The translations under genes were made by a program, and so were the position numbers. A stretch of 64,000 nucleotides of DNA, taken from positions 3,534,001-3,598,000 of the forward strand of contig CP081102.1 in the NCBI GenBank assembly GCA_025141835.1. Reading direction: 5' to 3'. The stretch comes from Rhodobacteraceae bacterium M385. GTDB lineage: Bacteria; Pseudomonadota; Alphaproteobacteria; Rhodobacterales; Rhodobacteraceae. The notes below the pieces were generated by a model. It did no database searches. It saw only the letters and a program-made list of their open reading frames with translations, and was not told where the DNA came from. How positions within the stretch are numbered: position 1 is the first letter of the stretch; each line of letters begins with the position of its first letter. Shown piece after piece: positions 35,181 through 42,805 of the stretch.

Positions 35181-36254
35181 TTAGGGGTTGGCGCAGCTTA
35201 GGCCCGTCTCAAGGTCGAACAGATGCGCGGCAGAGGCGTCAATCTCGACCTGAAGCGTGGTCTTGGCCTGAATATCCACCTGACCGGGAAGCTGCATGGC
35301 AAAATCATCCGATCCTGACACAGCCCCGTAAACGAAGGTCTCTGTGCCCAATTGCTCCACCGCGCGCACTTCCAGGGGCACGCCTTTGCCGTCGGCGGGG
35401 TTGGTATGGCTTGGGCGCACGCCCAGTTCCACCGTCTGACCGGGACGGGTGTTGAAACGGCTCTGGTCCAACGCCACAAACGCCCCGCCATCGGAGACGA
35501 ACATGCCGTTCTCGCCCATCGCGCCGCGGATGAAGTTCATTTTGGGAGAACCGATGAAACCCGCCACAAAGCGGTTCGCAGGGGCGTTGAACAGCTCGAG
35601 CGGGGGGCCAAATTGTTCTAGGCGCCCCGCCCGCAACACGGCGATCTTGTCGGCCATGGTCATGGCTTCCACTTGGTCATGGGTCACGTAAACCATCGTG
35701 TTTCCAAGGCGTTGATGAAGTTCACTGATCTCGCCCCGTGTGGCGACGCGCAGTTCCGCGTCGAGGTTCGACAACGGCTCATCAAACAGGAACACGCGCG
35801 GCTCCCTTACCACGGCGCGACCGATCGCGACGCGCTGGCGCTGGCCGCCCGACAGTTGGCCGGGGCGGCGGTCGAGGTAGTCGTCGATTTGCAGCATGCG
35901 GGCGGCTTCACCGACGCGGGCGTCAATCTCGGCGCGGTCCATGCCGATGTTTTCCAGCCCGAACGACAGGTTATTGCGCACGGACATATGCGGATAAAGC
36001 GCGTAGCTTTGAAACACCATCGCCAGCCCGCGTTTGGAGGCGGGCACATTGTTGAGCACCTCATCATCAATGGCAATCTCGCCCGATGTGATCGGCTCCA
36101 GCCCCGCGATCATCCGCAAGAGCGTGGATTTCCCGCAGCCCGAGGGGCCGACGAAAACGCAGAACTCGCCGGATTTCACGGTGATATCGACGCCGTGGAT
36201 GACCTCCACCTCGCCGTAGGCTTTCTTCACATTGCGCAGTTCTAACAGGGCCAT
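35181..36254 (-). CDS. Carbohydrate ABC transporter ATP-binding protein (second system)
   Basis: This 357-residue MalK/UgpC-type ATPase has Walker A GPSGCGKST, signature LSGGQRQRVAIGRAV, Walker B VFLFDEPLSNLDAELR and a C-terminal TOBE-type domain. It belongs with the two permeases and binding protein immediately upstream (36298-40082). It is clearly a paralogue of the ATPase at 24649. Downstream lie the operators of the Gfo/Idh operon. Confidence 0.93.
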   Translation of the reverse strand: MALLELRNVKKAYGEVEVIHGVDITVKSGEFCVFVGPSGCGKSTLLRMIAGLEPITSGEIAIDDEVLNNVPASKRGLAMVFQSYALYPHMSVRNNLSFGLENIGMDRAEIDARVGEAARMLQIDDYLDRRPGQLSGGQRQRVAIGRAVVREPRVFLFDEPLSNLDAELRVATRGEISELHQRLGNTMVYVTHDQVEAMTMADKIAVLRAGRLEQFGPPLELFNAPANRFVAGFIGSPKMNFIRGAMGENGMFVSDGGAFVALDQSRFNTRPGQTVELGVRPSHTNPADGKGVPLEVRAVEQLGTETFVYGAVSGSDDFAMQLPGQVDIQAKTTLQVEIDASAAHLFDLETGLSCANP

Positions 36255-36265
36255 GGTTTAACTTT

Positions 36266-36296
36266 CTATGCGCTATCGCTTCGCTACTTGAGCGCG
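36266..36296. repeat. Dispersed copy of the 41.3-kb hairpin repeat
   Basis: TATGCGCTATCGCTTCGCTA followed by CTTGAGCGC fills most of the 43-bp gap between the ATPase and the permease. It matches the unit of the tandem array at 41277-41449 (TATGCGCTACCGCCTTCGGC then TGCTTGAGCGC) with a few changes. The GCGCT/AGCGC ends can pair as a stem. Confidence 0.6.
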
Positions 36297-36297
36297 C

Positions 36298-37734
36298 TCA
36301 CTTCATGCCGGTATTCGCGATACCGGTGGTGATATATTTTTGGAGGAACACGAAAACGAGCGTCGTGGGGATCAGCGACACGACCGTCATCGCAAGACGG
36401 TAGTGTTCCTGGCTGATATGCTCGCCCCGGAATTCCAGCAGACACAGCTGGATGGTGTAGGCATCGGTATTGGTGGCGATGGCGACCATGGGAATAATCA
36501 GGTCATTCCAGCGCCAAATCACGCTAAGAATACCAAGCGCCGCGATAGCCGGAAGCGCCAAGGGCAACACGATCCGCCAGTAGACTTTCCATTCCGAGGC
36601 CGAGTCCATCCGCGCGGCCTCTAGCAGCTCATCGGGAATCGTCAGCATGTATTGACGCAGAAGGAACACGCCCGCGGGCGTGGCCGCGCCGGGGATGATA
36701 ACCCCCCATATGCTGCCCGACAGACCTGTTGCGTTGATCGCCTTGAAGACCCCCACAAGGGTGATCGTGGCGGGCACCATCAGGGTCGCAAGGATCACCA
36801 CAAGGAACAGGGTCTGGCCCTTGAAGGTGTATTTTGACAGCGCGAAAGCGGCCATGGAGTTGATAAGCAGCGTCATCAATGTGGCGATGACCGTGACAAG
36901 GACCGAGTTGGTGATGCAGGTCGCGAAGTCCACGTTGACGCCATAAGCGGTACCGGTCAGCGGCTCGATGTAATTGCCCCAAGAGGGCGCGATGGTACGG
37001 TTGGCGGTGACACTTTCCGCAGGCAGGCGCACGACTTGGCTGGCGTCGCCATTAACCGCACGACCGGGGAAGAAGGCAGAGGAGGCGTTAGGATTGGGGA
37101 TCGCCCATTCCATGACCTCTCCGGTGTCAGGATGGGGCGCGGTCACAAGGGCTTGGGTGACGATGCGGTTGGGCTGATAGGGATCAACCCCCAGATATTC
37201 GAGGATCAACCGCGCCTGATCGGGAGAGAGCGACCCGGCGACAGCGTCCAGATCAAACGCCTCTCGCGCCTGCGGTGTCAGCGCGCTGTAGCGGTTCAGC
37301 CATTCTGGCAACCCCTCCTCGGCAATTTGCCTCCTCGCAGCTGCGGAGACTTGGCCGAGGTGCGAGCGTAGGGCGTAAAGTGGGTTGCCCTCAAAATCCG
37401 CCAGAAAGCCGCTCACATCTTCGGCAGCTTGTTCGTCGGCGCTCAGGTCCGACCAGTTCAGCACCCAATCGGGCAGATCCGCGATGATAAATATCTCTCG
37501 TCCATCGGGGCCATTCACGGTGGCCCGCGCCACACGGTCAAAGTCGCCGGGCAGTAGGGAAAGGTCTTGGCTTTCGATCTGGAACTGAGACTTGACGGAG
37601 TTCAGTCCAAGCCAAACCACGGGTACAAGGATGATCAGGAAGCCGAAAATCAGGTAGGCGTAGGACAGCCAATCAGTCCAACTCAGCTTGGCGCGCCCGT
37701 TGGTGCGCGACAGGAAGTCCCAGAGGGCGGTCAT
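36298..37734 (-). CDS. Carbohydrate ABC transporter permease (MalG-type) with large periplasmic insert
   Basis: At 478 residues this permease is about 165-190 longer than usual. The first span is at about 23-45; the expected NY-x-x-x element (WGNYIEPL) appears only at about 252 and the next span at 275-295. The insert at about 50-250 is hydrophilic and helical in part (SDLSADEQAAEDVSGFLADF; ALTPQAREAFDLDAVAGSLS) and should face the periplasm. The EAA loop ELLEAARMDSASEWKVYWRI is normal. The start overlaps the upstream permease stop by 4 bp (ATGA). Confidence 0.88.
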   Translation of the reverse strand: MTALWDFLSRTNGRAKLSWTDWLSYAYLIFGFLIILVPVVWLGLNSVKSQFQIESQDLSLLPGDFDRVARATVNGPDGREIFIIADLPDWVLNWSDLSADEQAAEDVSGFLADFEGNPLYALRSHLGQVSAAARRQIAEEGLPEWLNRYSALTPQAREAFDLDAVAGSLSPDQARLILEYLGVDPYQPNRIVTQALVTAPHPDTGEVMEWAIPNPNASSAFFPGRAVNGDASQVVRLPAESVTANRTIAPSWGNYIEPLTGTAYGVNVDFATCITNSVLVTVIATLMTLLINSMAAFALSKYTFKGQTLFLVVILATLMVPATITLVGVFKAINATGLSGSIWGVIIPGAATPAGVFLLRQYMLTIPDELLEAARMDSASEWKVYWRIVLPLALPAIAALGILSVIWRWNDLIIPMVAIATNTDAYTIQLCLLEFRGEHISQEHYRLAMTVVSLIPTTLVFVFLQKYITTGIANTGMK

Positions 37735-38792
37735 CGGGCGTTCCTTCCGCTGAGGAAGATTTGGATGATCGAGAAGATCGCCAACGCGCCCGCAACGATA
37801 AGCGACGCCGTGGCCGCAATGCCAAGCCCGTTGGGCGTCGGGTTCCCGCGCAGACCTGCGGTCTCGAAGATGTAGGCAACGATGGAGATCCAGCCGACCT
37901 GCATGGCATAAAGCTCCTCAAACGCTTGGAATGCCTTGATAAGCGACAAGACGGTGACGACCAGAAGCGTGGGCATCAACAGCGGCAGGGTGATCTTCCG
38001 CAACACGCGCCACGGGGAGGCGCCGTCCATCTCGGCGGCTTCATAAAGGTCCGAGGGGATCGCTTGCAGACCCGCCAGAAGGATCAGCATGTAGAAGCCC
38101 AGATGCGCCCATGTGAACACGAAAACGGACCAGAACATCGTCCACGCAGGGTCCACCAGCCATTGGATCGGCTCCTCGATCCAGCCCCATTCCATCAGGG
38201 TGATCGACAGCACGCCTTGGCGTTTCAAAATCAGCGTCCACAGGAAGCCGACTACGACAGGCGACAGCATGACGGGGTAAAAGAAGATCGAGCGCCACAA
38301 GCCACGGGCCACGATATCGCGGTTCAGCACCAGCGCGGTAATCAGCGAAAACAGCACCATGATCGGCACCTGAAAGATCACGAACACGCTTGTGTCCATG
38401 ACGGCGCGGTAGAATTGGTCGTCCTCAAGATTTGGATTGCCGGTATCAATCTGCGTTTCAGCCAACAGACGTTGCCAGTTATCCGTGCCGGCAAAGGGGC
38501 GATCCGCGAAATTGATGGATTGGCCCTCGGTCACCGAGAAGCCCACGTTAATGAACAGCGGCGCGAAGGTGAAAACGCCGAAAACCAATAGGTTAGGAAG
38601 AAGAAAGAGATACGGCAGAGGCCCATGGCCGCGCATCTTTTGGGCCAGCTCGATCGGCCAGCCAAGAATGGCCATCGCCCGAGAGCCGAGAGTGCCGGAG
38701 GGGCGGGCAATGACCGCCCCCACGATTAGATAAACAAGGAAAGCCAAGGGCCAGGACGAACCTGCGAAGGCATTCTCAATCGCCGTCCACAT
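37731..38792 (-). CDS. Carbohydrate ABC transporter permease (MalF-type, second system)
   Basis: This 353-residue permease has an extra N-terminal hydrophobic segment (LAFLVYLIVGAVIA, about residues 17-30) before the usual six spans. The EAA loop is DLYEAAEMDGASPWRVLRKI. A periplasmic stretch of about 65 residues after the second span (QSINFADRPFAGTDNWQRLL) is typical of MalF-like partners. It follows the binding-protein gene by 21 bp. Confidence 0.91.
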   Translation of the reverse strand: MWTAIENAFAGSSWPLAFLVYLIVGAVIARPSGTLGSRAMAILGWPIELAQKMRGHGPLPYLFLLPNLLVFGVFTFAPLFINVGFSVTEGQSINFADRPFAGTDNWQRLLAETQIDTGNPNLEDDQFYRAVMDTSVFVIFQVPIMVLFSLITALVLNRDIVARGLWRSIFFYPVMLSPVVVGFLWTLILKRQGVLSITLMEWGWIEEPIQWLVDPAWTMFWSVFVFTWAHLGFYMLILLAGLQAIPSDLYEAAEMDGASPWRVLRKITLPLLMPTLLVVTVLSLIKAFQAFEELYAMQVGWISIVAYIFETAGLRGNPTPNGLGIAATASLIVAGALAIFSIIQIFLSGRNAR

Positions 38793-38813
38793 CGGCCTGA
38801 CCCTTACCTAGCC

Positions 38814-40082
38814 TTATTCCGCGATCTGCGCGGCGACGTCCGCGTCGATGGCTGCCAGAGCGTCCTCAAGGGTGGATTCACCGGTGATGACCTGCGTGAT
38901 GTAGTCCGGCACAACGCCGTAGATCACGAAGTTCTGGGCGTAGCCTTGGAACGTAAAGGCCTGCGGTGTGGTTTCAGCCGCGGTGCCGATGGATGCCGCG
39001 AAGGTGGACAGCGCTTGCGCTACCGCCGGGTCCGCATCGCCATAATCAACGCCAGATGCCTGAAGGCCCGCGTGCGCCGTGATGGAGGAGGTTTCAGCCG
39101 CGAAACGGGCGGTGTTTTCCTCGGACGCGAAGTGGGCGATCAGGCCCGCTGCTGCCTCGGGCACATCGGTAGAGTTGAACGCCACAATGCCCGCGCCGCC
39201 AGGCATAGCGCCACAGCCGCCAGGACCGCAGGGCGCAGGGACGGCGCGCCACTCAAAGTCCGTGATGTTCTCAGCGTAGTTACCGATCATCCAAGACCCC
39301 GACATATGCATCGCAACGGAGCCAGACAGGAACAGAGGTGCCGCGTTGCGGTAGGCCGTGCCGGTGCCAGCGGGCCAACCGTCGGCGGGCATCAGGCCGC
39401 TTTCGTGCCAACCCACAAAGGTTTCCGCGTAGGTGGCGAAACCTTCATCCACAAGGATCGGAGCGCCGCTTTCGTCAAAGAAAGCAGCACCATAGGAGAA
39501 CGCAGGCCCCGCCCAACGATGCGCGGTGCGGTCCATTGCGAAGGCCGCATCCATGCCGAGTGTTTCTTGCACTTCGCCAAGGGCAACCATCCATTCATCC
39601 CATGTGGCGCCGTTGCCGGGGATGTCTACGCCTGCGTCATCGAACATGGTGACGTTGATGAAAGGGCCGGTAACTGTCAGCTCGGTCGGCCAACCGTAGA
39701 TACCGTTATCCTCACCGCCGGGGGCGCGATACCAAGGCAGAACCGCACCGTAGGCGGCCTCCATATAGTCAGCGTCCACATAGGGCGTCAGGTCCAAATA
39801 ATACTGGTTCAAACCGCCCAAGTTAGTCACACGGGCCACGTCAGGTGCGGCGTCTGTTTGCAACTGGTTTTCCAACTGGTCGCGGACGATTTCGTAACCG
39901 ACAACTTCCATCGTTACCGTGTGGCCCGAGGCAGCCTCATAATCGGCGGCAATCGCGCCAAGAACGTCGCATTCGTTGCCATTTTGGTAGCAAAGGAAGC
40001 TAACTTCATCAGCAGAAGCCGTGCCCGCCGCCATCAAGGCAGTCGCAGCACAAGTAAGCCGCAGTGTGTGCAGTTTGGTCAT
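38814..40082 (-). CDS. Carbohydrate ABC transporter substrate-binding protein (second system)
   Basis: This 422-residue periplasmic binding protein of the MalE/UgpB class has a Sec signal peptide (MTKLHTLRLTCAATALMAAG, cleaved near TASADE). The mature part begins VSFLCYQNGNECDVLGAIA, with two close cysteines that could form a disulfide; another pair lies in APCGPGGCG. The ATG at 40082 has GGGAGG 7 nt upstream, which decides against the longer frame. It heads the 40.1-35.2 kb transporter operon. Ligand unknown. Confidence 0.92.
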   Translation of the reverse strand: MTKLHTLRLTCAATALMAAGTASADEVSFLCYQNGNECDVLGAIAADYEAASGHTVTMEVVGYEIVRDQLENQLQTDAAPDVARVTNLGGLNQYYLDLTPYVDADYMEAAYGAVLPWYRAPGGEDNGIYGWPTELTVTGPFINVTMFDDAGVDIPGNGATWDEWMVALGEVQETLGMDAAFAMDRTAHRWAGPAFSYGAAFFDESGAPILVDEGFATYAETFVGWHESGLMPADGWPAGTGTAYRNAAPLFLSGSVAMHMSGSWMIGNYAENITDFEWRAVPAPCGPGGCGAMPGGAGIVAFNSTDVPEAAAGLIAHFASEENTARFAAETSSITAHAGLQASGVDYGDADPAVAQALSTFAASIGTAAETTPQAFTFQGYAQNFVIYGVVPDYITQVITGESTLEDALAAIDADVAAQIAE

Positions 40083-40268
40083 TGGAATCCTCCCATAGAG
40101 TCCATCTGGTGGTACTGTATTCTTAGTCTTTTGCGTGACGATAGAAGACATGCGCGGCCCCCGTCCACAGGTTATCGAAGCGCCTATTTTTGAGGCGCAA
40201 GGCGGAGCGTGACGCAGATATAACAATCCCCCCATTCAGGGCCGTTTGGCTCAGCAGAGAGGCTTCAG

Positions 40269-40290
40269 GGGTATATCAATGGTATATCAA
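40269..40290. promoter_or_regulatory. 11-bp tandem direct repeat upstream of the second transporter
   Basis: GGTATATCAAT occurs twice in direct tandem (40269-40279 and 40280-40290) and continues into ATCAATTTGAT, an 11-bp palindrome around a central T. It lies in the 278-bp gap between the marR gene and the SBP start. A spacing close to one helical turn would suit a regulator or an up-element. A separate hairpin, GCGCCT-N7-AGGCGC, is at 40180-40198. Confidence 0.4.
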
Positions 40291-40360
40291 TTTGATTTCA
40301 ACGATTTTGCGCATAGGGCCTATTTTCCGCCGATTTCGCCCAAACGCGATTCGTCCGCGC

Positions 40361-40798
40361 CTAGAGGTCGGGTTTTGACAGCACCAAAAGCGCGCGGCGC
40401 AGGGCGTCCATTTCGGCGGGATCAAGACGCGCCACCAGCTTCGCATCGAAGCCTTCTGCGGCGCGGCACAAATCCTCGAACGCGGTGTTTCCGGCCGGAG
40501 TCAGGGACAGAACCTCGATCCGGCGATCGGCGTCACTGGGGCGACGGGTCAGGAAGCGTTTCTCGGTCAATGCAGCCACCGCACGGCTGACCTTGGTTTT
40601 GTGGATCGAGGCCCGTTCGCAAATCTGCTTTGCCGATAGCTCGCCGTAGCATCCCAGATGAAACAACACCCGCCATTCGGTCCGCAACATCCCGTAACGC
40701 GACCGGTAGTAGGCCTGAAATTCCCGGCTCGATGCCTCGGCCGCTTGGTTCAGCAGGTAGGGAAGGAATCGCGACGGGTGGAAGGCTTGCTCGGTCAT
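40361..40798 (-). CDS. MarR-family transcriptional regulator
   Basis: This 145-residue winged-helix regulator has the recognition region LSAKQICERASIHKTKVSRAVAAL (about residues 53-76) and the wing EKRFLTRRPSDADRRIEVLSLT, both typical of MarR. It usually acts as a dimeric repressor released by a small aromatic or acidic ligand. It lies directly upstream of, and on the same strand as, the second ABC transporter, making it a candidate regulator of that operon. Confidence 0.9.
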   Translation of the reverse strand: MTEQAFHPSRFLPYLLNQAAEASSREFQAYYRSRYGMLRTEWRVLFHLGCYGELSAKQICERASIHKTKVSRAVAALTEKRFLTRRPSDADRRIEVLSLTPAGNTAFEDLCRAAEGFDAKLVARLDPAEMDALRRALLVLSKPDL

Positions 40799-41054
40799 GG
40801 GAATGGATTACCAGCAGATCGGTTTAAAGGCGACTGCCCGCGGCCAAGGCGCTGCACGGGCAGCAAATGGAGGCACCCCAGCGAAACAAGGACCACTCGG
40901 GACAATTTTAGTCGGAGTGTCGTGGAAAGTCTCAATTTCCCCAAATCCAATCACAGTTTTGACCCAGCCTAGGCCCCGTTTGCGCCATCTGAATGATGGA
41001 GAAAGGCTTAACGCCGCGCAAAGAGCGGCCCGTACCCAAACAAGGAGACACAGA

Positions 41055-41234
41055 ATGTTGGAAACAACAGATTACACCGCGCCACTGCCCGTCTTTCCGG
41101 CAATGGAAATGACCGAAGTGGCGAACACCGCCAAGCCCGCGCCCACGCACGGACCCTATGATTGGGCCGCGGATGCCTACGGCGCAGATAGCTTCGTTTT
41201 CCGCGCCCCTGCAAAAGCGGTGGCCGGACAGTAA
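41055..41234 (+). CDS. Small protein of 59 residues, function unknown
   Basis: This short ORF (MLETTDYTAPLPVFPAMEMT...) is well supported. It has AAGGAG 8 nt before its ATG, plus-strand orientation among minus-strand genes, and a strong hairpin terminator starting right at its stop codon. The product is Ala/Pro-rich and acidic to neutral, with no membrane span or signal peptide. It is not recognised. It lies between marR (divergent) and the taurine-type transporter (convergent). Confidence 0.65.
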   Translation: MLETTDYTAPLPVFPAMEMTEVANTAKPAPTHGPYDWAADAYGADSFVFRAPAKAVAGQ

Positions 41235-41272
41235 AAAGGCGCCGGCCCGCATCCGGGCCAACGCCTGTTTTT
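41233..41272. terminator. Bidirectional rho-independent terminator
   Basis: AGGCG-CC-GGCCCG, loop CATC, CGGGCC-AA-CGCCT gives an 11-bp stem with one internal loop. It is flanked by AAAAA before and TGTTTTT after. It therefore works as an intrinsic terminator for the 59-residue gene on plus and, in reverse, for transcripts from the minus strand. Confidence 0.85.
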
Positions 41273-41276
41273 AATC

Positions 41277-41449
41277 CGCTACTGCCTGACGGCTGCTTGA
41301 GCGGGGTTGTTTATACGCTACCGCCTTCGGCTGCTTGAGCGTTTTCTATGCGCTACCGCCTGACGGCTGCTTGAGCACCTTTTTATGCGCTACCGCCTTC
41401 GGCTGCTTGAGCGCCTTTCTATGCGCTACCGCCTTCGGCTGCTTGAGCG
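41277..41449. repeat. Five-copy tandem array of about 36-bp hairpin units
   Basis: The unit CGCTACCGCCTTCGGCTGCT plus TGAGCG occurs at 41277, 41316, 41351, 41388 and 41424 (periods 39, 35, 37, 36). Copies 1 and 3 have TGAC instead of TTC in the inner loop while keeping the GCC/GGC stem. Each unit can fold with an outer GCGCT/AGCGC stem and an inner GCC/GGC stem. The array runs up to the permease stop codon (41450). A related single copy is at 36266. Confidence 0.8.
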
Positions 41450-42805
41450 CTAGCTCTTCCCCTTCCAAGGCACGAGTTTGTTCTCGGCCATGCGCATCAA
41501 GATATCGATGCCGAAGCCGATCATGCCGATCAGGATGATGCCCAAGATCACGATATCCGTAAGCTGGAACCGCGAGGCGACCATGATCATCATGCCAGCC
41601 CCCTGCACCGCCGCCACAAGTTCTGCGGCCACAACCGTGCCCCAACACACGCCCATCGCAACACGAGCGCCGGTGAAGATTTCGGGCAGGGAGTTCGGGA
41701 TAATCACGTGGCGCATGATTTGCGTTTTGTTGGCCCCCAGCGAATAGGCCGCGTGGACCTTTGACAGGTTAACGCCGGACACGCCGGAACGCGCGGCAAT
41801 TGCCATGATCCAAAGGGCAGCAAGGAACAGCAGCACGACCTTGCCGTTTTCACCGATACCGGCCCAGATGATAACCAGTGGGATCAGTGCAAGCGGCGGC
41901 ACCGGGCGCATGAATTCCACGATGGGATCAAACCAGCCCCGTGCCCAGTTGGATAGGCCCATGGCATAGCCCAATGGAATGCCGACCAAAGCGCCCAGAA
42001 GGAAGCCCACGACAACACGGTAGAGCGAGAAGCCCAAGTGTTCCCAAAGCGAATAGTTGCGGAAACCCTCGCATCCGGTGAAGTTGCTCCACCGCTCTGA
42101 CACGGGAACGCCGCGCTCCCAAAACTTGTTGATGCAGCTGATTTCCAGGAACCGGTTGAAGACGTCCTCTGGCGGCGGAAGCCAGATCGGCTCCATCTGG
42201 ATGCCCTGCGCGGGAGAGATGTTGATCGACCCGCGCGTGGACATGGCCAGCGTGCCGAAGTCGAACTCCAGCCGTTCGCCGGGCGAGATCGGCTGCCCGT
42301 TCACCGCGATGATGTTGGTGCCATCGTCCCGGGTCAGCACGTCGTTGTTTTGCAAGGGGGCCAGCTCGGACCCATAAGCCTCGATCACCAGTGAGTCGTT
42401 CAGGGCGAAGCCATCGCCGGGGTCGACCACGGGGGGCTCGGGCTCGGCGGATTCGTTGCCTTCCTCGTCTACTGTCGTCTCGTACAGAAGGAAGGTGACG
42501 GTTGCGTCATCGGTATTGCCTTCGGCGTCTTGGACCGTGTGGGTGAACGTATGCTCGCCCAAAGGCGGGCCGGGCATATGCAACGGCGATGGCACAATGA
42601 CCGAGCCGGTAAACGTGCCCCACAGAAAGAACAGCGTGATGACCGACAGGACCGAGGCCCAACGGTTCGGCGTCACGGCGCTTTCGTCGCCGAAGGTTAC
42701 GGTCTTGAGGGCCGTATAGCCGGTGCGATTTGCCCCGCCCGAGATCAGGCGGACAGCGTAGAAACAGCCAATAAAGATTGCGACGTATATGAGGAGAGGG
42801 ATCAT
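41450..42805 (-). CDS. Taurine/nitrate-type ABC transporter permease with large N-terminal region
   Basis: This SsuC/TauC-type permease has 451 residues against the usual 250-280. The normal permease starts at about residue 208 (WLPPPEDVFNRFLEIS) and has the EAA-like loop GANKTQIMRHVIIPNSLPEI. The extra N-terminal 200 residues have two hydrophobic spans (about 3-22 and 50-66) and a hydrophilic, beta-rich, Asp/Glu-rich stretch (about 80-205; TVQDAEGNTDDATVTFLLYE) expected in the periplasm. The start overlaps the ATPase stop... the ATPase ends 4 bp inside it. Substrate probably a sulfonate, nitrile or amine-type solute; not certain. Confidence 0.85.
   Translation of the reverse strand: MIPLLIYVAIFIGCFYAVRLISGGANRTGYTALKTVTFGDESAVTPNRWASVLSVITLFFLWGTFTGSVIVPSPLHMPGPPLGEHTFTHTVQDAEGNTDDATVTFLLYETTVDEEGNESAEPEPPVVDPGDGFALNDSLVIEAYGSELAPLQNNDVLTRDDGTNIIAVNGQPISPGERLEFDFGTLAMSTRGSINISPAQGIQMEPIWLPPPEDVFNRFLEISCINKFWERGVPVSERWSNFTGCEGFRNYSLWEHLGFSLYRVVVGFLLGALVGIPLGYAMGLSNWARGWFDPIVEFMRPVPPLALIPLVIIWAGIGENGKVVLLFLAALWIMAIAARSGVSGVNLSKVHAAYSLGANKTQIMRHVIIPNSLPEIFTGARVAMGVCWGTVVAAELVAAVQGAGMMIMVASRFQLTDIVILGIILIGMIGFGIDILMRMAENKLVPWKGKS

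Noticed and set aside
38946..40193. 415-residue plus-strand frame opposite the second sugar-binding protein
   Set aside because: Fully antisense to a gene with signal peptide and family motifs; no start signal and low-complexity composition.
41346..41648. Frame encoding a 12-residue peptide repeat (ALKQPKAVAHRK) across the 41.3-kb array
   Set aside because: Result of the 36-bp nucleotide repeat; the units vary by 1-3 bases (35-39 bp) so the frame is not kept, and it lies out of frame with the permease.
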